Positions 23,930 through 32,227 of a DNA stretch of 38,581 nucleotides are shown here, in pieces (position 1 is the first letter of the stretch; every line of letters begins with the position of its first letter). This DNA comes from CAYYWP01 sp050176585. GTDB lineage: Bacteria > Desulfobacterota > Binatia > HRBIN30 > CADEER01. The notes beneath the pieces are model-generated. The model was given only the letters and a program-made list of their open reading frames with translations, ran no database searches and was not told where the DNA came from. The stretch is from the NCBI GenBank assembly GCA_050176585.1, contig JBFXHX010000035.1, forward strand, positions 1 to 38,581. Direction: 5' to 3'. A program made the position numbers and the translations under genes.

Positions 23930-25297
23930 ATGTCGCTGACCGCTCACACGATATGGCTGGCGATTGCCCTCGCCGGCGCAGTCGCCGTCTGGTGGTGGGC
24001 GCGGCGCTGGCGGCGTGACGTAGCGGCGCTGTGCCGGCAGGTCGGCAATGTCGCCGACGGCGGCGGCGGCGTGCCGCCGGAGCGACCCGCCGGCGCCCTC
24101 GGTGAGCTGCACGGAGCGCTCCGCCGCGCGTTTGCGCAGCAAGCCGCTCGGGTGGACGCGGCGCGCCTGCAGCTGCGCCGCTTACAGGCCGTGCTCGAGG
24201 GCATGGTCGAAGGCGTGCTGGTGATCGATGCGCAGGGGACGGTGCTGCTGAGCAACCGCGGCGCGGAGGAGTTGCTCGATCTCCCACACGGTGAGGACTA
24301 CACGGGCCGATCGCTCATCGAGCTCACGCGCCATCCGGACCTCCATCGGCTGCTGCGCTGGGTAGGCAGCGAGGCGGCGCTCGAGCACGATTCCACCATC
24401 GAGATCGGCATGGGCGGCACGGGAACCTATGTCCTGCAGGTGACCGTCACCCCCGTGGACGCCGGTCCCGACGCCGGGCGCGCCTACATCCTCGTGTTCC
24501 ACGACATCACGGCGCTGAAACGCCTCGAGCGCATGCGCCGCGACTTCGTCGCCAACGTCTCGCACGAGCTGCGCACTCCGCTGGCCGCCATCGCGGGCTA
24601 CACCGAGACGCTGCTCGGCGGCGCGCTCGATGACCACCAGCGCGCCAAGCATTTCCTCCAGATCATCGAGCGCCACACCGATCGGCTGGGGCGGTTGGTG
24701 AACGACCTGTTGACGTTGTCCGATCTGGAGCTCGGCCGCACCGAGCTGCACCGGACGGCGTTATCCGCGGAGCGCGTGATCGACGCCGCCTTCGAGGTGC
24801 TGCGCGGCAAGGCGGCGCAGCACGGCGTGGCGCTCGAGAAGCATGTCGAAGACGATGTGCCGAGCTGCGATGCCGATCAGGACCGTTTGGAGCAGGCGAT
24901 ACTCAACCTGGTCGATAACGCAATCAAGTACACACCGCGCGGCGGGAGCGTGAGCGTGCGGGTCCGAGTGCTGCCGGGCGCAGAGGTGCCCGAGGTGCTG
25001 CGCCGCGCGGATGCGCCGCGCTTCTGCGAGATCGCGGTCGAGGATACCGGCATCGGCGTGCCGGCCGAAGACCTGCCGCGACTCACGGAGCGATTCTACC
25101 GCGTCGACAAGGCGCGCTCACACGAGCTCGGCGGCACCGGCCTCGGCCTCGCCATCGTCAAGCACATCGTGCAGGCACACGGTGGCGCGATGCGCATCGA
25201 AAGCCAGCTCCACCACGGGACCACTGTGCGCCTGGTGCTGCCGGCGCACTCTGCGCGCAGCGAGAACGTCCCCGCCGCGGTGCGCGCCGCGTCATGA
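23930..25297 (+). CDS. phoR: Phosphate regulon sensor histidine kinase
   Basis: 455 residues. A short membrane segment (about 8-25, WLAIALAGAVAVWWW) is followed by a basic stretch, then a PAS domain (about 85-195, GMVEGVLVIDAQGTVLLSN). The HisKA phospho-acceptor is His212 in ANVSHELRTPL, and the HATPase has NLVDNAIKYTP (N box), VEDTGIGV (G1) and GGTGLGLAIVKHIV (G2). With no large periplasmic sensor domain, this is PhoR-like: it reads phosphate state through PstB and PhoU. It is the last gene of the operon, 29 bp after phoB, and a GC-rich hairpin follows 120 bp downstream. Confidence 0.93.
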   Translation: MSLTAHTIWLAIALAGAVAVWWWARRWRRDVAALCRQVGNVADGGGGVPPERPAGALGELHGALRRAFAQQAARVDAARLQLRRLQAVLEGMVEGVLVIDAQGTVLLSNRGAEELLDLPHGEDYTGRSLIELTRHPDLHRLLRWVGSEAALEHDSTIEIGMGGTGTYVLQVTVTPVDAGPDAGRAYILVFHDITALKRLERMRRDFVANVSHELRTPLAAIAGYTETLLGGALDDHQRAKHFLQIIERHTDRLGRLVNDLLTLSDLELGRTELHRTALSAERVIDAAFEVLRGKAAQHGVALEKHVEDDVPSCDADQDRLEQAILNLVDNAIKYTPRGGSVSVRVRVLPGAEVPEVLRRADAPRFCEIAVEDTGIGVPAEDLPRLTERFYRVDKARSHELGGTGLGLAIVKHIVQAHGGAMRIESQLHHGTTVRLVLPAHSARSENVPAAVRAAS

Positions 25298-25416
25298 ACA
25301 CCTGAAACGAGCTGCCGGACACGCAGCAGACGGCGCTACGGATCGAGGCGTAGGATGTGCATTGACGCTCGGCCGAGCACCAGTCCCGGCCGATGCGCGC
25401 ACAGACGTCACGGGGG

Positions 25417-25441
25417 CGGGGCCACTGGCCACCCGGCCCCG
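25417..25441. terminator. GC-rich hairpin after phoR
   Basis: CGGGGCC (25417-25423) pairs with GGCCCCG (25435-25441) around an 11-base loop. It lies between the convergent ends of phoR and the csbD-like gene, where a shared terminator is expected. There is no T tract. Confidence 0.4.
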
Positions 25442-25481
25442 ATCGCTGACCGGGGCTAGGTGGTTACCGGTGGCATCCGGA

Positions 25482-25679
25482 TCAGAGCCGGCGCGCGAAC
25501 TCGTCGAGCTGCCGGTTGGCTTCGTCCTTGGCTATGCCGTAGCGCTCCTGCAGCTTGCCAGCCAACTGATCCCGCTTGCCAGCGATCTGATCCAGGTCAT
25601 CATCCGTGAGCTGGCCCCACTTCTCCTTCACCCGGCCCTTGAACTGCTTCCACTGGCCTTCCACCTGATCCCAGTTCAT
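25482..25679 (-). CDS. CsbD-family stress protein
   Basis: 65 residues from the ATG at 25679, preceded by a near-perfect AGGAGGT site. The sequence has the CsbD pattern: NWDQVEGQWKQFKGRVKEKWG, LTDDDLDQIAGKRDQLAGKLQ, then YGIAKDEANRQLDEF. CsbD-like proteins are small, hydrophilic and induced by general stress; their biochemical role is unknown. It is a single-gene unit, convergent with phoR. A longer open frame upstream has no supporting ribosome-binding site. Confidence 0.9.
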   Translation of the reverse strand: MNWDQVEGQWKQFKGRVKEKWGQLTDDDLDQIAGKRDQLAGKLQERYGIAKDEANRQLDEFARRL

Positions 25680-26201
25680 GTAACCTCCTGGTGTCCCTCG
25701 GTCGGACGCTCGTCTTGTGAGACCGCTGCGCGAAGCAGGTGGCGTGCCGAGGCATAGCATCGCGAATGCCCGTGGCTGCGGGCCGGCGTACGGAACGATT
25801 TGCACATACGCGCTGTGTAGGGCGGGCAAGAGACGCTGGCTGGCCCGGAGCACGGCCGTGTTATGGCCGCTTTCCCGCACAGGCGGCGGCGAGCGGAATT
25901 TCGGCGAAGTTGTTTCGTTTTGTCGATTGCTCCCGCGTTCGGCCGACCAACCAGTGGAGCCTCCCCTCATCGGCGCCGAAAGACGGGAGGCGCGAGAAAT
26001 GGCAGCGGATCATTGGACACAGCGCGGAATTCACGCGAGCCTTTCCCGGGCAGAGCGCGGACCATGATCGCGACGAGCCCGGCTGTTTTCCCGCAAGAGC
26101 GCGCTACGGGTTCGGTGAACGGGGTGCCGCAGCCGCGACCATGCAATCCACGTCACTGCGCCACCTCGGCGGTGGGCGAGGTGCGTCATCAGGAGGACTG
26201 T
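25680..26201. other. 522-bp non-coding interval between csbD-like and yciI-like genes
   Basis: Both flanking genes start here and point outward, so promoters for each must lie inside. Several frames are open but lack ribosome-binding sites and known motifs. An AT-richer patch near 25900-25930 (AAGTTGTTTCGTTTTG) is the best place to look for promoters. I see no RNA gene, no strong hairpin and no repeat. Confidence 0.4.
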
Positions 26202-26537
26202 ATGAAATACATGTTGTTGATCTACGAAGACGACGCGGACCGGGTGGCCAACATGGATGAGCGCATGCCGCACTGTGCCGCGTACGTCGCGGCCATGGAG
26301 AAAGCGGGTATCTACGTAAGTGGAGAGCGCCTGCGCGGTGTCACGGCAGCGACCACGCTGCGCGTGACGGGGGACAAGCCCTGCGTCGTCGACGGACCCT
26401 ATGCCGAAGCGAAGGAACAGTTGGGCGGAGTTCATGTCATCGACGTGCCGGACCTGGACACCGCTCTGGTATGGGCAGCCCGGTGCCCGAGCGCCAGTCG
26501 TGGCTCGGTGGAGGTCCGACCGATCTGGCCCTTGTAG
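26202..26537 (+). CDS. YciI-related (DGPF-domain) protein
   Basis: 111 residues, with AGGAGG 8 bases before the ATG. Family motifs are KYMLLIYEDD at the start, VSGERLRGVTAATTLRV, the DGPYAEAKEQLGG signature, and the ending WAARCPSASRGSVEVRPIWPL. These ferredoxin-like-fold proteins are almost always next to an ECF sigma factor of the ECF42 group, which follows here after 26 bp. Their reaction is unknown, although a His-Asp pair suggests an enzyme. In other bacteria the pair is proposed to act in stress responses or antibiotic production. Confidence 0.9.
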   Translation: MKYMLLIYEDDADRVANMDERMPHCAAYVAAMEKAGIYVSGERLRGVTAATTLRVTGDKPCVVDGPYAEAKEQLGGVHVIDVPDLDTALVWAARCPSASRGSVEVRPIWPL

Positions 26538-26563
26538 ACCCGCATCCGCCTGGAGAAGGTCGC

Positions 26564-27803
26564 GTGAGTGTCTGCCAAGCCGCGGAAGCCGTAGCCCGGC
26601 AGAGCTACGGCCGCCTGGTTGCGCTTCTCGCCGCGCGCACGGGCGACGTCGCCGGGGCTGAGGACGCGCTGGCGGACGCGTTCGCGGTCGCGTTGCTCCA
26701 GTGGCCAACCAGCGGCGTTCCGCAGAATCCCGAAGCGTGGCTGTTGACGGTGGCGCGCCGCAAGCTCATCGATGCCGCGCGGCGCCGGCGCGTGCATATC
26801 GACGCTACCGCTCATCTCCAGTTGATCGCCGCCGAAATCGAATCGGCGGCGGCGAGCGGAAAGGGGATGCCGGATGACCGCCTTGCGCTGATGTTTGCCT
26901 GTGCGCACCCGGCGATCGCGCCCGAGATCCGCGCGCCCCTGATGTTGCAAACCATCTTGGGGTTCGATGCGGCCACGATCGGCTCGGCCTTCCTGGTGTC
27001 GCCTGCGGCGATGGCGCAGCGGCTCGTGCGCGCCAAGAGCAAGATCAGGAATGCGCGCATCCCGTTCCGGGTGCGGGACTGCAGCGAGCTCGGCACGCGC
27101 TTGGATGCCGTGCTCGAGGCCATCTACGCCGCGTTCGCAGAAGGCTGGTCAGACCCCGCCGGCACCGAGGTCCGCCGCCGCAGCCTCGCCGAAGAAGCGC
27201 ATCTGGTTGTGTCGCTTGACCATTTCGCTACTGCCCGACGAGCCCGAAGCGCTCGGCCTGCTCGCCCTGATGCTCTATGCACACGCCCGGCGCGGGGCGC
27301 GGCGCGACGCGAACGGCGAATACGTCCCGCTCGCCCATCAAGATCCCACCACATGGGACAACGAGTTGATCGACGAGGCGGAGGCGCTGCTCTCCCGCGC
27401 CAGCGCCATGCCGGGCACCGGCCGCTACCAGCTGGAAGCGGCAGTGCAATCAACCCATGTCGTGCGCAGGCTGACGGGGCGATCCGACGCCGCCGCGATC
27501 GTGCGAATCTACGATGTTCTGGTGGCGATGACTGATTCGCCGGTGGTGGGGATGAATCGAGCGATCGCTGTGGCCGACGCGCGCGGACCGTCGGCCGGAC
27601 TGGAAGCGCTGGATGCGCTTTCGCACCAGCCGCGCCTGGTGGAGTACCAGCCCTATTGGGCGGCACGTGCCGAGCTGCTGGTGCGCGTGGGCAGATTCGA
27701 TGCAGCCGGTGAGGCGTACAGGCGGGCGATCGGCCTGGAAGTCGATCCAGCCGTGCGTCGCTTCTTGGAGCGTCGTCGGGCCGAGCTCCCGCGGGTATCC
27801 TGA
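26564..27803 (+). pseudogene. ECF42-type RNA polymerase sigma factor, frameshifted
   Basis: The GTG at 26564, with GGAGAAGG about 8 bases upstream, begins SVCQAAEAVARQSYGRLVAL. Sigma-2 (ALADAFAVALLQWP, NPEAWLLTVARRKLIDAARR) and sigma-4 (LMLQTILGFDAATIGSAFLV) regions are intact. At LAEEA (27188-27199) the frame must shift: an extra base near 27200 throws translation off, while the next frame continues with IWLCRLTISLLPDEPEALGLLALMLYAHARR and runs to a stop at 27803. Together they give the usual ECF42 length of about 410 residues with its C-terminal TPR-like extension. The single indel may be an assembly error, since both halves are otherwise well conserved. If real, a truncated sigma factor without its extension is made. 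Confidence 0.85.
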
Positions 27804-27907
27804 CCCGCGCCCTAGAACCCAGTTGGCGTTTTCATCACGCGTGCAACTGTTTCTTTTCGGCGATGTCGATCTCCAGCCGGCGAGCGCGACACATAATAAA
27901 GAGGCGC

Positions 27908-27933
27908 GAGCTCGCGAGCTCCCCGCGGCGGGG
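27908..27933. promoter_or_regulatory. Overlapping palindromes ahead of the BNR protein gene
   Basis: GAGCTCGCGAGCTC (27908-27921) is a perfect 14-bp palindrome; CCCCG and CGGGG just after it can form a second hairpin. They lie 40-65 bp before the ATG at 27973, downstream of an AT-rich box (CATAATAA, about 27891). They could be an operator or a 5' leader structure. Confidence 0.3.
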
Positions 27934-27972
27934 CTGCCGCGGCTGACGCGCAAGCAGAAAGCGGAGGCAAGC

Positions 27973-29088
27973 ATGAGCGAGGTACGGGTATTGGTCGGTA
28001 CGCGCAAAGGCGCATTCGTGCTCGAGTCCGATGGACGGCGTGAACGCTGGGACGTCAGCGGCCCACACTTCGCGGGCTGGGAGATCTACCACGTCAATGG
28101 TTCGCCGGCGGATCCGAACCGACTCTACGCTTCCCAGACCAGCGCCTGGTTCGGGCAGCTCATCCAGCGCTCCAACGACGGCGGCAAGACATGGGAGCCG
28201 GTTGGTAATCAGTTCGTCTACGACGGCGAGACCGGCACCCACCAGTGGTACGACGGTACAGCGCGCCCGTGGGCGTTCACGCGCGTGTGGCACCTCGAGC
28301 CGACGCGAACCGATCCGGATACTGTCTACGCCGGCGTCGAAGACGCGGCGCTGTTTCGTTCCACCGACGGCGGGCAGACGTGGCAGGAGCTGCGGGGTCT
28401 TCGCGGCCATGGCTCGGGGCCCAGCTGGCAGCCGGGCGCCGGGGGCATGTGCCTGCACACGATCCTGCTCGATCCGAGCGATCCGCAGCGGATGTTCATC
28501 GCGATCTCGGCGGCCGGGGCCTTTCGCACCGACGACGGCGGCCACACCTGGCGCCCGATCAACCAGGGGCTCCGCTCCGAATACATTCCGGACCCGAACG
28601 CCGAGGTCGGGCACTGCGTGCATCGGATCGCGATGCACCCGTCGCGTCCGGGCGTCCTGTTCATGCAGAAGCACTGGGATGTGATGCGCAGCGACGACGC
28701 CGGCGCGTCCTGGCAGGAGGTCAGCGGCAACCTGCCGACGGATTTCGGGTTCACGATCGGCGTGCACGCGCACGAGCCGGAGACCATCTACGTCGTCCCG
28801 ATCAAGAGCGACTCCGAGCACTTTCCGCTCGAGGGGAAGCTGCGCGTGTACCGCAGCCGTTCGGGCGGACACGAATGGGAGCCGCTCACCAACGGCTTGC
28901 CGCAGCGGGACTGCTACGTGAACGTCCTGCGCGACGCGATGGCGGTCGATACGCTGGATGAGTGCGGCGTGTATTTCGGCACCACCGGCGGGCAGGTGTA
29001 CGCGTCGGCCGACGCCGGAGACAGTTGGCGGCCGATCGTCCGCGACCTGCCGCCCGTGTTGTCCGTCGAAGTGCAGACCCTCCGATGA
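27973..29088 (+). CDS. BNR/Asp-box beta-propeller protein (sialidase/VPS10-like fold)
   Basis: 371 residues from the ATG at 27973, with GGAGG 6 bases upstream. Asp-box repeats recur along the chain: NDGGKTWEP, STDGGQTWQEL, DDGGHTWRPI, DDAGASWQEV and ADAGDSWRPI, giving a multi-bladed propeller. No signal peptide is seen (MSEVRVLVGTRKGAFVLES), so it is cytoplasmic. It is often annotated as glycosyl hydrolase or exo-alpha-sialidase, but the catalytic residues of sialidases are not apparent and I would not assign an activity. The stop overlaps the start of the ubiquitin-fold protein (ATGA), a recurrent pair in bacteria, which suggests the two products work together. Confidence 0.88.
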   Translation: MSEVRVLVGTRKGAFVLESDGRRERWDVSGPHFAGWEIYHVNGSPADPNRLYASQTSAWFGQLIQRSNDGGKTWEPVGNQFVYDGETGTHQWYDGTARPWAFTRVWHLEPTRTDPDTVYAGVEDAALFRSTDGGQTWQELRGLRGHGSGPSWQPGAGGMCLHTILLDPSDPQRMFIAISAAGAFRTDDGGHTWRPINQGLRSEYIPDPNAEVGHCVHRIAMHPSRPGVLFMQKHWDVMRSDDAGASWQEVSGNLPTDFGFTIGVHAHEPETIYVVPIKSDSEHFPLEGKLRVYRSRSGGHEWEPLTNGLPQRDCYVNVLRDAMAVDTLDECGVYFGTTGGQVYASADAGDSWRPIVRDLPPVLSVEVQTLR

Positions 29089-29381
29089 TCCGCCTGGTGC
29101 TGCCAGCCCACCTGCGCAAGCTGGCGCAGGTCGATCGCGAGGTGTCGCTCGACGTCGCCGCGCCGGTGACGCAACGCGCCGTGCTCGATGCGCTGGAGGC
29201 GCGCTACCCGATGCTCCGCGGGACGATTCGCGACCGGGTCACCCAGCGCCGCCGCCCGTTCGTGCGGTTCTTCGCCTGCGAAGAGGACCTGTCCCACGAA
29301 CCACCCGATGCGCAGCTGCCCGATGCGGTCGCCGCTGGCCGCGAGCCCTTCTTGATCATCGGCGCCATAGCGGGAGGGTAG
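29085..29381 (+). CDS. MoaD/ThiS-like ubiquitin-fold small protein
   Basis: 98 residues. It begins with a beta strand MIRLVLPAHLRKLA, has the helix VLDALEARYPMLRG, and ends IIGAIAGG. The C-terminal Gly-Gly and the length match the MoaD/ThiS sulfur-carrier and ubiquitin-like family, in which the terminal Gly is adenylated by an E1-like enzyme. No such enzyme or molybdopterin/thiamine gene is nearby. The 4-bp overlap with the BNR gene indicates translational coupling. Possible roles are sulfur carriage or protein tagging. The family is a good match; the pathway is open. Confidence 0.8.
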   Translation: MIRLVLPAHLRKLAQVDREVSLDVAAPVTQRAVLDALEARYPMLRGTIRDRVTQRRRPFVRFFACEEDLSHEPPDAQLPDAVAAGREPFLIIGAIAGG

Positions 29382-29548
29382 CGAAGCTCGGCGCGGGCGT
29401 GTTCACTCCGCGCCGTGCCCAGGAGATCGAGCCGTTCGGGTCGGTGATACCGATGCCGATCGCCGTGGCCGAAAACACCCGGCGCGAAAGCGCCGAGAAC
29501 CTCAACCAGCTGCTCGCGGATACCATCACCCTCCGCGATCTCTACAAG
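29382..29548 (+). pseudogene. N-terminal fragment of a Dps/ferritin-like protein
   Basis: Immediately after the MoaD-like stop, one frame reads KLGAGVFTPRRAQ, EIEPFGSVIPMPIAV and SAENLNQLLADTITLRDLYK, which I recognise as the first about 55 residues of a Dps-type DNA-protection protein (usual continuation KKHHWQV and an iron-binding helix). The sequence stops matching at the Lys codon ending at 29548, where an aldo/keto reductase segment is joined in frame. No start codon with a ribosome-binding site is visible (a GTG at 29399 is the only candidate). The ferroxidase residues lie in the missing part, so the fragment cannot be functional Dps. Confidence 0.55.
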
Positions 29549-29922
29549 TGCCGCGCGCTCGGGGTCGGCCTGCTACCGTGGAGCTCACTGTCCGCGGCCT
29601 TGCTAGCCGGCGTGCTGCTCGATACTGGCGACGGCCGGCGCGCCTCCGAGTTCGTCCGTCAGCGGATCGCGGCGCCCCGCGCCCAGCTCGAGGCCTACGA
29701 AGCGCTCTGCGAATCGCTCGGCGTGCCGCCGGCGGATGTCGCACTCGCCTGGCTGCTGCACAATCCCGCAGTGACGGCGCCGATCATCGGCGCGCGTACG
29801 CCCCAGCAACTGCGCGGCGCTCTGCGCGCCCTCGAGCTACGTCTCGACGACGAGACGCTGCGGCGCCTGGACGAGATCTGGCCCGGTCCGGGCGGCGAGG
29901 CGCCGAAAGCCTACGCTGGTAG
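29549..29922 (+). pseudogene. C-terminal fragment of an aldo/keto reductase
   Basis: In the same frame as the Dps fragment, the sequence continues CRALGVGLLPWSSLSAALLAGV, then ADVALAWLLHNPAVTAPIIGAR and LRALELRLDDETLRRLDEIWPGPGGEAPKAYA. This is the last about 125 residues of an aldo/keto reductase (TIM barrel, NADPH site IIGAR). The N-terminal about 190 residues with the catalytic Asp-Tyr-Lys-His set are absent. The family's usual final TGG-TAG is present at 29917-29922 but one base out of frame. It is therefore a remnant joined to the Dps piece, either by deletion in the genome or by misassembly. A tandem GGCTGTTA x2 at 29977-29992 lies just downstream. Confidence 0.8.
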
Positions 29923-30082
29923 CTCCGTGACTCGGCGTTCCGAGCAGGGTGGTCTGGCAAGGTCGTTGCGCGTTTGGGCTGTTAGGCTGTTAGGGCGGAT
30001 GGGTCAGAGCTTTTTCCCGACCGGGTCACGCATGTAGTCCGCTGGCAACGCGCGCTCGAAACGTGGGCCGCGCGCGACTTCG

Positions 30083-31927
30083 TCAGCTCGCGCGACTCCC
30101 GAGCTCGCGGTCGAGGTTGAATGCGGCGCTGATGTGCGCCAGGTGCGTCAACGCCTGTGGGAAGTTTCCCAATGCCTCGCCGCTCAACCCGGTCTGCTCG
30201 GCGTAGAGGCCGAGATGGTTGGCGTATCCGAGCATCTGCTCGAAGAGGAGGCGCGCCTCGTCGAGGCGACGTGGGTCGGTACGCCCGGCGCGGGTTAGCG
30301 CCTCGACGAGCCAGAAGCTGCACATGTTGAACGTCCCTTCGGGCGACTCGAGCCCGTCGGCGGTCACGCGCCAATCATACCGGTACACGAGACCGTCCGC
30401 GGCAAGCCCGCCTCGGCTCCACGGGGCGCTGATTGCGTCGATGGTCGCCAGCATGCGGGGATCATTCGGGGCGGTGAAGAACACAAGCGGCATCAGCAGG
30501 GCGGAGGCGTCGAGGGTACCCGACCCGTAGGACTGGACGAACGCCCGGCGTGTAGCGTCCCAGCCTTTCGCCATCACCTCTAGGTACACGGCATCGCGCG
30601 CCGCGAGCCATTTGGCGTGGTCGGCGGGAAGGGATCGCTTCGCGGCCAGCCGCAAGCCGCGGTCGATGGCCACCCACGACATGAACTTCGAGTACACGAA
30701 ATGCTGGCGCCCTCCGCGCACCTCCCACACGCCCTCATCCGGGCGCTGCCAGTTGTCGCAAACCCAATCGACGAGCTGCCGCAGGTGCATCCAGGCGTCG
30801 TACCCGACGGGGGACGCGTACTTGTTGTGCAGGTACGCCGCATCCATGAGCGCCCCGAAGATGTCGAGCTGGAGCTGTGACACCGCGCCGTTGCCGATCC
30901 GAACGGGCCGGGACCCTCGGTAGCCTTCGAGGTGGGAGAGCAGCATCTCCGGCAGTTCCGCACGGCCATCGATACCGTACATCGGTTGGAGCGGTACGGC
31001 AGACGACGACTGCCGCTCCCGCCAGCGCGCCTCCAGCCACGTCGCGAACCGCATGGCCTCCTCCGTAAAGCCGATGCGGATGAGTGCGTAGACGGTGAAC
31101 ACGGCGTCGCGGATCCATGTAAAGCGATAATCCCAGTTCCGGTCGCCGCTGATGTGCTCGGGGAGGCTCGTGGTCGGCGCGGCGATGATCGCGCCCGTCG
31201 GCTCGAAGGTGAGGAGCTTGAGCATGAGCGCCGATCGCTCGACCGCTTCACGCCAGCGGCCGCGATACGTGCACCGCGCGAGCCAACGGCGCCAGTACGC
31301 GACGGTCTCGCGAAAGCGATCCTCGGCGTCGCCGGTGCCGGGACAAGGGCCAACGGTGCGGGTGCCGTCGAGTAGCTGGAGGACGAAAGTCGCGCTCTGC
31401 CCCTCCGCCAAGCTGATCTCGGCGGTCACGCCATCGCCGTCGCGCGCCAGCGGCACCGACGCGGCGAGCCCGAGCGATAGAGCCGGTGTGATGAAGCGCG
31501 CACCGTGCGCATCCACTACCGTCTCATGTCGGGCGCGGGCGTAGTCGAAGGCCGGGCGGCATTGGAGGCACAACGGTATCTGGCCGCGCACCACACGGAC
31601 ACGGCGGACGATCTGGTCGGCTGTGTCGCCCCCGGCACCGTCGACCGGCATGTAGTCCTCGAGCTCCGCGATCCCGTCCGGGTGCAAGAAGCGCGTGATC
31701 AGGACGTTCGTAGCCGGCCAATAGAACTGCTTGTGCCGCAGGCCGTCGGCTGACGGTGGCGCGATGCGGAAACGGCCGCCCTTGACGTCGTCGAGAATCG
31801 CCGCGAACACGCTCGGCGAGTCGAAGAGCGGCAGGCAGAGCCAGTCTATCGAACCGTCCATCCCGACGAGCGCAGCCGTCCGCATGTTGCCGATGACGCC
31901 GTAGTGCTCGATGGGCAGGTAGGCCAT
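30083..31927 (-). CDS. GH15-family glucoamylase/trehalase-like protein
   Basis: 614 residues from the ATG at 31927 (MAYLPIEHYGVIGNMRTAAL). An N-terminal beta domain is followed by an (alpha/alpha)6 barrel. Signatures are GDRNWDYRFTWIRDAVFTVYAL (catalytic region), GIDGRAELPE, HFVYSKFMSWVAIDRG and SPEGTFNMCSFWLVEAL, whose Glu is the expected catalytic base. Bacterial GH15 proteins of this kind hydrolyse alpha-1,4-glucans or trehalose; with glgC and glgA elsewhere in the window, a role in glucan use is reasonable. There is no signal peptide, so it is cytoplasmic. An upstream in-frame start at 31969 is possible. Confidence 0.9.
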   Translation of the reverse strand: MAYLPIEHYGVIGNMRTAALVGMDGSIDWLCLPLFDSPSVFAAILDDVKGGRFRIAPPSADGLRHKQFYWPATNVLITRFLHPDGIAELEDYMPVDGAGGDTADQIVRRVRVVRGQIPLCLQCRPAFDYARARHETVVDAHGARFITPALSLGLAASVPLARDGDGVTAEISLAEGQSATFVLQLLDGTRTVGPCPGTGDAEDRFRETVAYWRRWLARCTYRGRWREAVERSALMLKLLTFEPTGAIIAAPTTSLPEHISGDRNWDYRFTWIRDAVFTVYALIRIGFTEEAMRFATWLEARWRERQSSSAVPLQPMYGIDGRAELPEMLLSHLEGYRGSRPVRIGNGAVSQLQLDIFGALMDAAYLHNKYASPVGYDAWMHLRQLVDWVCDNWQRPDEGVWEVRGGRQHFVYSKFMSWVAIDRGLRLAAKRSLPADHAKWLAARDAVYLEVMAKGWDATRRAFVQSYGSGTLDASALLMPLVFFTAPNDPRMLATIDAISAPWSRGGLAADGLVYRYDWRVTADGLESPEGTFNMCSFWLVEALTRAGRTDPRRLDEARLLFEQMLGYANHLGLYAEQTGLSGEALGNFPQALTHLAHISAAFNLDRELGSRAS

Positions 31928-32006
31928 AGCCCGATACCCTCCATAGAACGCGGGCCGCAGATCGTCCACGCCCGCCGAGCAGCGGTAGCGCCAGCCTGAG
32001 TCGCTG

Positions 32007-32222
32007 CTAGCTGGAAGCTGCCGGAGGTGTTGCGGCCGTTTCCCATCCGCCGCCGACCGCCTTGTAGAGTGACACCAGCGCGAGGGCGACGTCGCGCTCG
32101 GTCTGCGCCAGCGTGTCCTGGGAGGTCAACACATTTTGCTCGGCCACCTGCACGGTCAGGAGTCGGTCAGCCCCTGGGCATACGAGCGCCGCGTGATCGA
32201 CAGCGGGGCGTACGCCGGGTTC
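32007..32222 (-). pseudogene. C-terminal remnant of an RND efflux outer-membrane factor (NodT/OprM type)
   Basis: Reading the minus strand: SITRRSYAQGLTD, then after one missing base LTVQVAEQNVLTSQDTLAQ and VALALVSLYKAVGGGWE, stopping at 32007-32009. This is the end of an outer-membrane channel lipoprotein of a tripartite efflux pump (usual text YAQGLTDFLTVL...LYKALGGGWE). Only about 70 of roughly 470 residues remain. At about 32225 it abuts a phoX remnant on the other strand. Associated pump genes are not present. Confidence 0.8.
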
Positions 32223-32227
32223 GGCAT

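Noticed and set aside
27973..29088. Annotation of the propeller protein as a sialidase
   Set aside because: Only Asp boxes are shared; the sialidase catalytic Arg triad and Tyr/Glu are not apparent.
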